From JBAXTZ01 sp041666525 (lineage in GTDB: Bacteria; Bacillota; Negativicutes; JBAXTZ01), in assembly GCA_041666525.1 (NCBI GenBank), contig JBAYGT010000020.1, positions 1-27,568 of the forward strand: 27,568 nt of DNA, in the 5' to 3' direction. Of the stretch, positions 1 through 9,200 are shown in pieces. The position numbers were made by a program, and so were the translations under genes. The notes under the pieces were generated by a model that worked only from the letters and a program-made list of their open reading frames with translations, did no database searches and had not been told where the DNA came from. How positions within the stretch are numbered: position 1 is the first letter of the stretch; every line of letters starts with the position of its first letter.

Positions 1-521
1 GCCCTGAATCCTAACTCCTGATCTAAGATTGTCGCAACACTCTTATTCCACACAACCCGACCGTTTGCACAGCCCAGCTTTTTCTGTGGAACCAAGGCGC
101 ACGCCGCTCTCACGGTCCGTGTCTGCCTTCGACGTTACTATCTCAAGTCTCGTCGGTGTTGCCGCCTCTGTTTATAACCACGCTCGCTTTCGCTCACGCA
201 GCCGAGGTCTTTACCTGTCGCTGCAATCCGGTTTCTTTACCCGAACTGCGCTTCGCACCGTCAGCCTACGTTTCTCGTCTGCCGGTGGTTGCAGGTTCCT
301 TTACCCGATGCTAACTCGCTGCCTTTTTGTTCACGAGCGCTCTTGCTGTTCAGCGTCGGCTACGATCGCTTTATATTGATGAACTAACTTGTATTCATCA
401 ACAGCAGTTGCGGGGCGGATACTTCCAGCGAACAGCTTACAAACACAAGGTTTATAAGGCTTCAACCCGCTGGTCGGCACCCAAGTTTTCAGTTGTAGTT
501 AGCAACCTGTCCCTGAGGGCG
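1..521 (-). ncRNA. candidate large structured RNA (3' end beyond window)
   Basis: A strong sigma-A promoter at 528-556 should start a minus-strand transcript near position 521. The transcript has stops in all three frames and no plausible gene, but is rich in hairpins. Near its 5' end CCAGCG pairs with CGCTGG around an inner 9-bp stem (CTTATAAAC with GTTTGTAAG), and GTTGC further out pairs with GCAAC. Next come an 8-bp hairpin (TTGATGAA with TTCATCAA), three small hairpins built on GGTAAAG..ACC, a GAAA-capped hairpin with possible tandem A-G pairs, and a TTCCACA/TGTGGAA stem. No terminator is seen before the window edge, so the RNA exceeds 520 nt. The open plus-strand frames here look like shadows of RNA sequence. 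I do not recognise the family. Large ornate RNAs of the OLE, GOLLD or ROOL type are possible comparisons only; a 6S-like 5' portion was considered but not shown. Confidence 0.5.
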
Positions 522-527
522 AGACAT

Positions 528-556
528 AGTTTACCACTCATTTCCATTCCTGTCAA
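528..556 (-). promoter_or_regulatory. sigma-A promoter of the structured RNA
   Basis: Read on the minus strand: TTGACA (556-551), 17-nt spacer, TAAACT (533-528). The -35 is perfect, the spacing is ideal and the -10 has one or two departures from consensus. It points into the non-coding stretch 521-1. The 132 bases between it and the PI-PLC stop codon show no gene and no clear terminator. Confidence 0.8.
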
Positions 557-688
557 GCGATTTAAAAAATAATTCGAAATAATTCACAAGTTTTTTTTCA
601 TAGCCACCGTAAAATGCCTCACGTACACGTGTGCGCTACAATACAATATAAATGTACCAAATGACAATAACGCTCTAGTAACATCTGC

Positions 689-1678
689 TCAATTGTGTCC
701 GGCTTTCATACGATCCAGCGCGATGATAATCGGCATCAGACCAGAATTAACCGAGTCATCTACCTGAATTATATTCAAAGGATATTTCTGCCAATCACCC
801 TGCAGTTTTTGCGCTATCAACGCGTTTGTATCGACTGCGTTCTGCACCTTGCGACCGGCCGTTTGCATCGCCTGCAGTATCCGCAATTTTTCGGCGCAAT
901 CGCCTCTCGCCCAGCCGCGCAACACCTTACGCTGCAATCTGTCGCAAAGAACCTTCGCCCCCTTGACATTCATCCACTTGCTATCCACATGACAATCATC
1001 CCAGATAATCTGACGACTGGTATGATCATCATCTACATTGCCTATAACAATTATCCGGCCAGCTGTTTGCCATATTTGCCCAAGCGTCATTGTGGAAAAA
1101 TTACCACGCGGTACCAATAGATTACCAAATTTTTCATTAACAAGATTATAAAAATCCGAAGTTTCCAAATCATTCATCGGCTCGGTATCTGAATATAACT
1201 CATTAAGATTCAAGATGATTATTTCGCCGGGATGGCTTTTCACAAAATCCAAAAACTGGGTAAATACGCCGCCGGAACCTAACAACGGCGTCGACAACCA
1301 CATATGACAGCCCCAGTATTCGCCATTCTGATAAGCTATCCGCATATCAAAATAGCGCACGCCGTAATTCAGTTGAGCGGTAATTGAAGCCGACTGGCAT
1401 ACACCGGATTCTACATCTTTGGCACGGGCGTAGCGACTTATATGTTTGTCGTGATGTGTAAGATAACCAGTGACCGGCGGGCTGTCCACATGAATATCGC
1501 AGGAAGCTGCATCGTGGCTGCCCAGCAGAACAACATTATTCAACGTAAGTCCCCGTAAAACCGTTATGTTTTGCTTCATCCAATCCGATGAACCTTCATC
1601 AGCACAAGCGCATTTCGCCAAAAACAAAACACCCGCTATAAGTACGATTATTGTAAGAAAATGCCTTTGTCTTCTCAT
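689..1678 (-). CDS. secreted PI-PLC X-domain protein
   Basis: This 329-aa protein resembles bacterial phosphatidylinositol-specific phospholipase C, which cleaves phosphatidylinositol or GPI-type lipids through a cyclic phosphate intermediate. A signal peptide is clear: basic start MRRQRH, hydrophobic core 7-22 and likely cleavage after ACA (24-26). There is no proper lipobox, so a soluble exported protein is expected. Catalytic-type residues are His55-Asp56 in LGSHDAAS, Arg108 and Asp111 in VRYFDMR, and the second His125 in GCHMWLS. IIQVDD (303-308) may supply the late aspartate. The ATG at 1678 was chosen over one 30 nt upstream because GGAGG lies 8 nt before it and the signal peptide starts there. 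It has its own sigma-A promoter, so it is not strictly part of the NRPS operon. The real substrate is unknown. Confidence 0.85.
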   Translation of the reverse strand: MRRQRHFLTIIVLIAGVLFLAKCACADEGSSDWMKQNITVLRGLTLNNVVLLGSHDAASCDIHVDSPPVTGYLTHHDKHISRYARAKDVESGVCQSASITAQLNYGVRYFDMRIAYQNGEYWGCHMWLSTPLLGSGGVFTQFLDFVKSHPGEIIILNLNELYSDTEPMNDLETSDFYNLVNEKFGNLLVPRGNFSTMTLGQIWQTAGRIIVIGNVDDDHTSRQIIWDDCHVDSKWMNVKGAKVLCDRLQRKVLRGWARGDCAEKLRILQAMQTAGRKVQNAVDTNALIAQKLQGDWQKYPLNIIQVDDSVNSGLMPIIIALDRMKAGHN

Positions 1679-1719
1679 ACTGCGTACCTCCAACCAGTAA
1701 AATACCATTCGACAACGCC

Positions 1720-1749
1720 ATTATACGGGATATAACGCCTATCTGTAAA
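1720..1749 (-). promoter_or_regulatory. sigma-A promoter of the PI-PLC gene
   Basis: Read on the minus strand: TTTACA (1749-1744), 18-nt spacer, perfect TATAAT (1725-1720), about 40 nt before the PI-PLC start. The remainder of the 1750-1998 gap shows no clear terminator for the upstream operon, so some read-through is possible. Confidence 0.75.
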
Positions 1750-1949
1750 GCCAGATACTAATGATATTCGTCGCGGCATTTTTTCTACATTTCAGCAAAA
1801 CGTAACCCAAAAAATATATACATAATTAATTCAATTGACGCCTAGTCGATTACCTGAACGCATCTGGTAACTTTCCAATCCTTAATTCCAATTAACACAC
1901 AATTATGGACAAAATATGAATTATTCACGCGCCAGTTCGAGGAGAAATT

Positions 1950-2021
1950 ATGAATGACAATTGTTCATCTCAAATTTGCATTGTTTCCGGCAAGCTAATT
2001 AATCGAGAAAACACCCGATAG
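1950..2021 (+). CDS. possible 23-aa small ORF
   Basis: A strong ribosome site (GAGGAG, 5-nt spacing) precedes an ATG that opens a 23-codon frame beginning MNDNCSSQIC. It points against all neighbours and overlaps the 3' end of the alpha/beta hydrolase gene by 23 nt. I see no good plus-strand promoter and no known motif. It may be a small peptide, a gene remnant or chance. Confidence 0.2.
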   Translation: MNDNCSSQICIVSGKLINRENTR

Positions 2022-2832
2022 TTGCCGCCATTTTGCGCGGATACTGATACATCAGTCCATGTCCGCCGCCCGCAATCGGAATATACCAGGCTGTAGTCAA
2101 CTTTTCGGCAATTATCCGTGAATTGTCAAGTGGAACAACTACATCCTCGGTACCGCTGATGAGCAACACTTCACATATTAGCTGGTTCAGGCGGCTGTAG
2201 CTGCCACTCCAGCTCATCAGCGCACGAAGCTGCGGCTCCATGACCGCAGGAGTTGCAGCAATCTCGGGTATCGGAAAATATTCTGACACACAGGGATTTT
2301 GCATAAGCCAATCTGCCGGAAACAAACTTGCAAAAGCGCGCGCCTCGCGCTCTTCCATCGTTCCGCTGGTGTCGGCAAGCGCTGCACTGGCTGCCGGTTC
2401 CGGCGGTATCGCTTCTTCCCCGCCCGGTCCGCCGGCATGCAGTATCAACTTGTCCACCACCAACGGATAATTCAATGCCAGCTCTTGCGCAATATATGTG
2501 CCCATTGACCAACCGAGAACATGCGCACGCTTAATCCCCAGTCCATCCAACAATTTCGCCGCGTCATCAGCGAACAAGCGGATGGAAAATGCGCTCGTCT
2601 CGTCTGAAGTACTGCAGGCAATGCCGCGATTATCAAATAAAATCAACTGGTATTTTTCCGCCAAGTCCCGCAACAACTCTGGTGCCCACATATCCATCGT
2701 TGCCCCGTAACCGGTTATAAGCAATAACGGCTGGCCGCTGCCGATTTTCCGATAACCGATTTGTGCTCCATTGATATTCATTTTTTGCAAAGGATATTTT
2801 TTGATGTCAAAAGTGTCAAATACATTGCTCAT
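1999..2832 (-). CDS. alpha/beta hydrolase
   Basis: A 277-aa alpha/beta-hydrolase-fold enzyme. The nucleophile elbow is GWSMG with Ser109, the acid is probably Asp230 in GTEDVVVP, and the base is His258 in GGGHG. The oxyanion region is ITGYG (39-43). There is no signal peptide, so it should be cytoplasmic. It is the last gene of the NRPS/partner-switch operon, 69 nt after the STAS gene. In such a place it could be a stand-alone type II thioesterase-like editor, a tailoring esterase, or a RsbQ-like factor; RsbQ is an alpha/beta hydrolase that works with the PP2C phosphatase RsbP in the Bacillus stress pathway. The sequence alone does not choose between these. GAGG lies about 12 nt before the ATG, so initiation may be modest. 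Confidence 0.9.
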   Translation of the reverse strand: MSNVFDTFDIKKYPLQKMNINGAQIGYRKIGSGQPLLLITGYGATMDMWAPELLRDLAEKYQLILFDNRGIACSTSDETSAFSIRLFADDAAKLLDGLGIKRAHVLGWSMGTYIAQELALNYPLVVDKLILHAGGPGGEEAIPPEPAASAALADTSGTMEEREARAFASLFPADWLMQNPCVSEYFPIPEIAATPAVMEPQLRALMSWSGSYSRLNQLICEVLLISGTEDVVVPLDNSRIIAEKLTTAWYIPIAGGGHGLMYQYPRKMAATIGCFLD

Positions 2833-2901
2833 CAGCTTACAAATACCTCATTTTTTATTAACCAGGCAACGATAATTTTCCAAGCAACCACAATATTCTT
2901 G

Positions 2902-3231
2902 TCACTTCAAGGCAGCCAGTGCTGCCTGTTCATCAGCTACAATCGGAAACACATCGGTAAACCCGGTTATGTCGAAAACTTCGTAGACAATTTCGCTTAA
3001 ACCGAAAATTGCCATTTTCCCGCCCTTTTCTTCAATGGCGTTATAGGCTTCCATAAACGCGCGCAAACCGGCGCTGGACACGTAAGTGTTATCGGCGAGA
3101 TCACAGGCTAATTTGCCAACGCCACCTTTAATAAGCGCGACCAGTTCGGTTTCAACGGCTCCGGCGTTAGCATTATCCACCGACTCAGGTATTTTCACGA
3201 TTGTGATTTCACCGATTTTTCTGTTTTCCAC
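2902..3231 (-). CDS. STAS-domain anti-sigma-factor antagonist (RsbV/SpoIIAA-like)
   Basis: A 109-aa single STAS domain. The phosphorylation loop reads YVSSAGLRAF (50-59), with Ser52 and Ser53 at the site phosphorylated by RsbW/SpoIIAB-type kinases in the family. The start is GTG at 3231, fixed by a perfect GGAGG 8 nt upstream; no ATG lies near. The gene follows the kinase-domain membrane protein by 28 nt and the PP2C phosphatase, so kinase, phosphatase and substrate are co-transcribed. In known systems the unphosphorylated protein binds the kinase and frees its client. No sigma-factor gene is present, so the client is unknown. Confidence 0.92.
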   Translation of the reverse strand: MENRKIGEITIVKIPESVDNANAGAVETELVALIKGGVGKLACDLADNTYVSSAGLRAFMEAYNAIEEKGGKMAIFGLSEIVYEVFDITGFTDVFPIVADEQAALAALK

Positions 3232-3259
3232 TTGCTTTACCTCCGCTTATTCTTTCTAA

Positions 3260-4888
3260 TCATATTTTGGTGTTTAGTGCCATCGAGATCACGTTTTTTC
3301 CGTCGCGATGTTCGTAGTCAACCTTTTCGGCAAATCGTTGCACCAGCTTTATCCCCCAACCGCCGACCGTGTTCTTCTGCCGTGGTGCTTCGATTTTGTC
3401 GGTTAACGGATTGAACGCCTGACCGGTATCGGCGACCGTAATCAGCAAGTACACATCTTCCAATCGTAGCCGGATTTCAATTTTGTCTTGTACGGAACTA
3501 CCGTTCGGAAAACCATATTTAATGATGTTTACCGTAAGTTCTTCGAGCACCAACCGCGCGGCGACCGTCAGTTTCTCGGACATTGCCTGTTGCTTTGCAA
3601 ATTTGGCCAGCCACGATTCCAACCGCGCGGTCTCCGTTAAGTCAATTGCTAATGTGAGCATTGCTTCTGGTGAATGAAATCTAATCGTCAGCAACGTTTC
3701 GCTGGCGGACAAATCAGTGGTTGTACTATCACTGTTGCTGCCGACAACCAAGCGTTCGCCGGGGCGCAATACAGTTTTTGTCGCACTACTATTTATTAAT
3801 CTACAGTCAATGCCGTTGTCACTAAAGATAGCTGCAAAGAGATTATTCGCTGCCATATCAACCAGCTCGCCGCTATCGACAGCAATCACTCCGGCAAACC
3901 AGCAACTATGTCCGACCTCTGCCCTTACAGCTTTGAGCTCATACTGCAAATCACTAATAATATCCGGCAACGATGCCGTGTGCTTGGCCTTAGCCCTAAA
4001 CAATGTTTTACATACCAATGCCGCCATAGTTGCCGAAGCGCTCAACTCCGATAGCGTAAAAACCGCGAAGTATAGCCGGCGAGTATCGGCACAAAAGTAA
4101 TGCTCAAAAATAGCGTTACCGGTTTTTCCCGCTGTAACAGTTCCTATAACCAAATCAAAATTAGGCACCATGCTGTTATCAATCGCAGGTTTCTTCGCCA
4201 ATAACACTTGCGCGGCTTTTACTGCCGATAATTCCCCGTTCATGCGCCCCGTTTCTATTAGCGCTTTTTGCTCCTGTAGCAAGTTTCTGATAACGACGAT
4301 CATCATTACCATACCGGCCGAAGTCGCCAAAATCAAATCGGCGAAATAGCGCCACGAGCCGCGTAATGTTATGGCACCGGCATTAGAAAACAACAACACC
4401 AGCGGCAATTCAATTGCTAAAATAAACGCAGTGCAAAAGACTAACGCACACCATATTTTTGGCAATTTATTATTTAACCGGGAATGCCACAATCCGCCCA
4501 AAAAACCTGCCAAGACTGCCGCAATTGCCGTCGGGAAATAATTACTGACTAACAGTTGTACTCCGGAATAGTAATCGAGCTCAGCTTTTGCGGCAATGGC
4601 CACGACGCCAAACACACTAGTTAATAATCCGTAGCGCCAACCGGCGATTGTTCCGACAAACAGCGGCCCCAACGCCACTGCTGAAGCTCCGGCTGCTGTT
4701 ACGATGAATGCAGTATAAATCGCAAACACGCCGTACCAGATGGCAAACCACAATTTACGCCCCAAAACAATTTCGCTGTAGTGTCCGGGAGTTTGTTGTT
4801 TACCGAATTGATATTTGAAATAAATATAGGCAAATAAAGCGCTGGTAATACCGTTGATAAGTACCAGTGAAAAATTGTGGTTGCTCAT
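3260..4888 (-). CDS. membrane protein with degenerate PP2C and RsbW-type HATPase domains
   Basis: A 542-aa protein in three parts. Residues 1-205 contain about six membrane helices resembling a LytS-type 5TM sensor. Residues 241-395 align with a SpoIIE/PP2C domain but the metal-binding aspartates are lost: the usual GGDWYD is GNAIFEHYF (257-265) and the usual ADVSGKG is FTLSELS (277-283). Residues 405-542 form a GHKL ATPase of the RsbW type with an N box at Glu450/Asn454, then KYG (457-459), G1 box DTGQAF (487-492) and G2 box GGWGIKLV (509-516). It probably phosphorylates the STAS partner encoded next. Its ATG overlaps the phosphatase stop as ATGA, implying coupled translation and a stoichiometric partnership. 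The pseudophosphatase part may act as a dimerisation or sensing module with the active PP2C upstream. Confidence 0.87.
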   Translation of the reverse strand: MSNHNFSLVLINGITSALFAYIYFKYQFGKQQTPGHYSEIVLGRKLWFAIWYGVFAIYTAFIVTAAGASAVALGPLFVGTIAGWRYGLLTSVFGVVAIAAKAELDYYSGVQLLVSNYFPTAIAAVLAGFLGGLWHSRLNNKLPKIWCALVFCTAFILAIELPLVLLFSNAGAITLRGSWRYFADLILATSAGMVMMIVVIRNLLQEQKALIETGRMNGELSAVKAAQVLLAKKPAIDNSMVPNFDLVIGTVTAGKTGNAIFEHYFCADTRRLYFAVFTLSELSASATMAALVCKTLFRAKAKHTASLPDIISDLQYELKAVRAEVGHSCWFAGVIAVDSGELVDMAANNLFAAIFSDNGIDCRLINSSATKTVLRPGERLVVGSNSDSTTTDLSASETLLTIRFHSPEAMLTLAIDLTETARLESWLAKFAKQQAMSEKLTVAARLVLEELTVNIIKYGFPNGSSVQDKIEIRLRLEDVYLLITVADTGQAFNPLTDKIEAPRQKNTVGGWGIKLVQRFAEKVDYEHRDGKNVISMALNTKI

Positions 4889-6264
4889 GTTTTTTCACCA
4901 TCGGCTGCGTATTTAACCGCCAACACTGTGATATCGTCACTCTGCTCGTTCCCCGCCGAAAAGTTATTCACAGTAGCGACGATTGCCCGACACAGCGCGG
5001 CCGGGGTTGCGATGTCAGTCGCAGCCAAGAAAGTTTCCAGCCGCTGACTGCCGAACAGCTCCCTTTGGTGGGTTTGCGCTTCGGTTACACCATCAGTATA
5101 TAACAAAAATTGATCACCCCCATATAATTGTATACTGTTGTTGCAATAGGCCTTGTTGCGGAAACAACCCAGCAACCCTTTATTAGTTACCGGCAAATCG
5201 ACTAAGTTACCTCCGGCTTTTTTCACATATACCCGCGGATGACCGACATTGCAATAGACTAACTCGCCGGTTGCGACATCCAAAATCGCACAAACCGCTG
5301 TGATAAAAAGTTTGGCGCCATTGTTGTCACACAGATCAGCATTGACCTGCTCCATAATTTTCGCCGGATCGGCAGCGAGAGCCGATGATTTAAGCGCCCG
5401 AAACAACATACAACCGACAACCATAAACAACGCCGCCGATACGCCCTTACCAGAAACATCGGCCACGACAAAACAGTATTTGTCTGCTCCCAGTGCGAAA
5501 TAATCATACCAGTCTCCACCAACTTCTTTTGCAGGATACAACGCACCGGCAACTTGTAACCGCGGATCAGCAGCGGTTTGCTCCGGATGCGTTACAATAT
5601 CCAGCTGTAGCTGGCGCGCCAGCCGCATTTCACCAGCCAACAGGTCGTAGCCAGCAAGGTGTTCGCGTTCGATTATAATCCGTTGAACCAGGAACAGTAA
5701 CACTAAAAATCCAGTCATCTTCCAGACACTAAAGTTCAGTTCTTCAACGAAAACAGTCCGACCTGCTTCCATATACATGGCTGTATCAATCGACAACAAC
5801 GCTCCGGTGAACAACACCAGCGCGACAATCAATGTTTTGGTTCTGCCGACCCAGATGTTGCCATAGCGCTCCTTGTAGCACGCTGCTAAAAAACCGCTTA
5901 AAGTAGCAACAACAACCACCGTCAATCGGACTGTCATCGATTCAGCTCCCTGGCTCAATACCAGCAGCCCGCCTAACAATCCTGTCAACCAGCCGGAACT
6001 GTACCCGAACAACAGTCCGGCCAACAGGCTGTTGCGAATGACGGTCGCGCTTACCAACAGCTGCTCGCCTAACGGGTTATAGTAGCAAGTAAGTTCGGCT
6101 TCCATGAGTGCAACTACTACAACTACCGCCGCTTGACGGATGTTAATCCGACTGACCAAAAACTTGTAGACTGCACGGCTGCGCAGAATTACATAAAAGA
6201 TAAACAACGGCAGCACATTGAGATTTATCAGTGTTATGAACTCATTGATTTTGGTTTTTAACAT
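4885..6264 (-). CDS. membrane SpoIIE/RsbU-type PP2C serine phosphatase
   Basis: A 459-aa protein whose first 195 residues hold about six hydrophobic helices of LytS-like 5TM character. A likely coiled linker follows (about 196-228), then a complete PP2C domain (about 235-452). Metal-binding acids are present: Asp251 in GGDWYD, Asp269 in ADVSGKG, Asp391 in YTDGVTE and Asp443/Asp444 in QSDDIT. It should dephosphorylate the STAS protein in response to a membrane or extracellular signal. It starts 5 nt after the NRPS-2 stop with a TAGGA-like ribosome site, which ties the cassette to the NRPS genes. The paired membrane proteins look like an ancient duplication in which one copy kept the phosphatase and the other gained a kinase. 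Confidence 0.92.
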   Translation of the reverse strand: MLKTKINEFITLINLNVLPLFIFYVILRSRAVYKFLVSRINIRQAAVVVVVALMEAELTCYYNPLGEQLLVSATVIRNSLLAGLLFGYSSGWLTGLLGGLLVLSQGAESMTVRLTVVVVATLSGFLAACYKERYGNIWVGRTKTLIVALVLFTGALLSIDTAMYMEAGRTVFVEELNFSVWKMTGFLVLLFLVQRIIIEREHLAGYDLLAGEMRLARQLQLDIVTHPEQTAADPRLQVAGALYPAKEVGGDWYDYFALGADKYCFVVADVSGKGVSAALFMVVGCMLFRALKSSALAADPAKIMEQVNADLCDNNGAKLFITAVCAILDVATGELVYCNVGHPRVYVKKAGGNLVDLPVTNKGLLGCFRNKAYCNNSIQLYGGDQFLLYTDGVTEAQTHQRELFGSQRLETFLAATDIATPAALCRAIVATVNNFSAGNEQSDDITVLAVKYAADGEKT

Positions 6265-6269
6265 CTATC

Positions 6270-9200
6270 CTACCCCAAACTTACTACCAGTCGTGACAAT
6301 TTGTCGACACGGTCGTTCATTACCTTGAGCATACCCAGCAACAACTGCGGATTGGTTTCGCCATATTCCCGCAGCAAGTCCCGTGGCAGCGCCAGTACCA
6401 ACGTATCGCCCATGGTAGCTTCTGCAGAAAGAATTGCCCGGTCTGAAACGCTCGCCAGTTCCAAGCCGACAATTTCGTTTTTCTTCGCCATGCCGACCAT
6501 GCCCTGCCAACCGCCGACTGACGAGCGCAATAATTGGGCAAAACCGTGAATTATCAAATATACCACCGGGCTGGCTTGGCCTTCCCAGAGAATTTCCGAC
6601 CGGCGTTTCCATAACAGCATCCGTGAGCTGCCGGCCAATTCCAGCAACAACTGGCGCTCAAGCGTTGCAAATATAGTATTACCGGCCAGCAGCTGCACCC
6701 GTTCAGCCAAAGCGTGCTCAACCATCGGCTGTAATTTTCCGGCGGCAAACGTCGGCCAGCTGAATCCAACTTTTTCCAGCATCATCAGCGTTTTGTCCAT
6801 CTTGATTGTGGTTGCTGTAGTAATTGTACTTTCTTCGCCCATCAGCCCCATACGGGTAAGAATATTTTCGACATGCTCCCTAAATCCCGGCCGCTCGCTA
6901 TTCTCATAGAGATAATCGAAAAATTCTGTGACTGATACCGCCCGGACATTCAGCCCCAGACAGGGGGCGGTCAGCGCCTGCGACAGTTTCATGAGTTGCG
7001 GATTTTGCATGTGATATATCTGATTATGTGCGCCAGGGCGTTCGCTCAACCGGACTATCGCCTCCGCCAACCGGTCGACATAAGAAAATTCTTCGCTATC
7101 CAGCTTGTTCGGCACCATACCAACATTGATAAAACCCTGCATGTACCGGTAGAAAGCGTTTGAATCAATATTCTCCTGATACAACCCGGTGCTTTCCTGG
7201 AACGCGATGTTTCCGGCACGGTAAATGTTGGTGTTCAACCCGTCTTGCCGGGCAGCAACAACCAGTTCTTCCGCAGCCAGTTTCGTTTCCACATAATAAT
7301 TCCCGGATTTTTGTCCGATATCCGTTTGATTTTCCGTGAAAACGTGATATTCACAGCCGTTGATTTCACCAACCGCTACCGACATCGTGGAAATATGATG
7401 GAAATCTTTTTTGCGGCCGGTTTTTGCGAGCGCTAATAATTCGCTGGTGGCCTGAACATTGGCTTCGAAAAACTCACTATAATGTCCGTAATGACGAACA
7501 TTCGCGGCGCTGTGGATGATGGCATCCAGTTCCGTGCACAACCGGTTATAGAGATCATCCGACAATCCCAGCCGTGGCTGATGCAATTCACCGCATAACA
7601 CTACTAATCGTTCGTCAAGATGCGCGTTGTTCCAAAACTCTTTGCCGAAATAGTAGTCGAATTTAGCTCTCACCCGGCTGGTTGCGTCATCAGCGTCTCG
7701 GCCCCGAACAATCGCATAAACGGTGCCGCTGCGGTTGGCAACGAGATACTGTACGATATGCACACCCAAATAGCCCGTAGCGCCGGTAACGAGTATGTTT
7801 CTGTAGTCAAGCGCTTCGCCTAGCTCTAAGCCGCGCAGTTCTTCGATAGATCGCTGATATTCGATCATACTCGCATCATGAACTGCTTTAAAGCGCGGAT
7901 TATCCGTAAGCGGTGTATCCAGCGTGGCTTCTTGCTGGCTTAATTCTGCTAACCGCAATTTCAACGTATCCTCAGCCGGTTTAATGTTTTCCGCCAGAGT
8001 GCGCAATACCGGATAGTTAAACAAATCGTTGATACTGATTGTGAATAGCTTTTGTAATTTAGCTACAGCCGAAATCGCCTTAATAGAATTACCCCCGATA
8101 CAGAAAAAACTATCGGTAGCACTGACGGCATTAACTCCCAGCACCTCTTGCCAAACACAGGCAAGCTTTCGCTCAATTTCGCCCGTTGGCTCGATAAATT
8201 CACCAGCTGTAGTTGTGCTTCCGGCTTCAGGTAACGCTTTCTTGTCGATTTTTCCGTTCGCGTTCAGCGGCATCACGTCGATTTGCATCATGAAGGCCGG
8301 TATCATATAGCCAGGCAGATCCTTTGCCATAAATTCCTGCAGCTGTTCCATCTCTATAGCGGTATCAGCCGTGAAATAACCACAAAGGAATTTGTTGCCG
8401 CCAGCGTCATCGCGGGCAACAACTACGGCTTCGTTTACCGACTGGTAACTCATGATCTCCTGTTCGATTTCGCCGATTTCAATCCGGAAGCCGCGAATTT
8501 TTACCTGCTGGTCGATGCGGCTCAAAAATTCCAAATTGCCATCGGGTAGCCAGCGCACCAAATCACCGGTACGGTACATCCGCGAGTATATCTCGTCGTT
8601 TGCAAACGGATTGTCAATGAACTTTTCCGCTGTCAAGTCTTCGCGGTTTCGGTAGCCGCGCGCCAACTGCGGGCCGGCGATGCACAATTCACCCGGCGCT
8701 CCGAGCGGCTGCAGCTGAAAGTCTTTGTCAACAACATACACCCGGGCATTGGCGAGCGGTTTACCGATTGGAATATTATCGTAATTCTTGTCGATTACAA
8801 AGCGAGTAGTATATACCGTGTACTCGGTAGGACCGTAACCGTTGACAACCTTGTAGTTTGTCTGCCGGTAAGTCTTATATTTTTCGCCACCAGTCGCCAG
8901 TATCCGCAGCGTCTTGTTGTCCACAAGATCAGTAAATTGTTCACAGAGCTGCGTAGTCATAAAGGTAATCGTCGCCCGCCGCTCTTCGATGAACTTGTTC
9001 AAATCAACCAGCGACAACATGATTTCCTCGGGAACAATATGCACCGTCGCGCCCGCCAGCAGCGGCGCGAAATTCGACCACATCGCGGCATCGAAACTAA
9101 AACTGGCGTAGGATGCCATGATATCATCCGCCGTCACTGCATTATCGCGATTCTCACTGAAACACATATTCACGATATTGCGGTGCATAATCATCGTACC

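Noticed and set aside
1..521. Group II intron
   Set aside because: No convincing GUGYG start with a domain V hairpin and no reverse transcriptase.
29..572. Two overlapping plus-strand open frames (116 and 81 aa)
   Set aside because: No ribosome site, odd Ser/Arg-rich composition and no family. They lie opposite a promoter-driven hairpin-rich stretch, so they look like shadows of RNA sequence.
1609..1678. Lipoprotein signal on the PI-PLC
   Set aside because: The Cys residues follow Lys22 or Ala24 without a proper lipobox; ordinary signal peptidase cleavage fits better.
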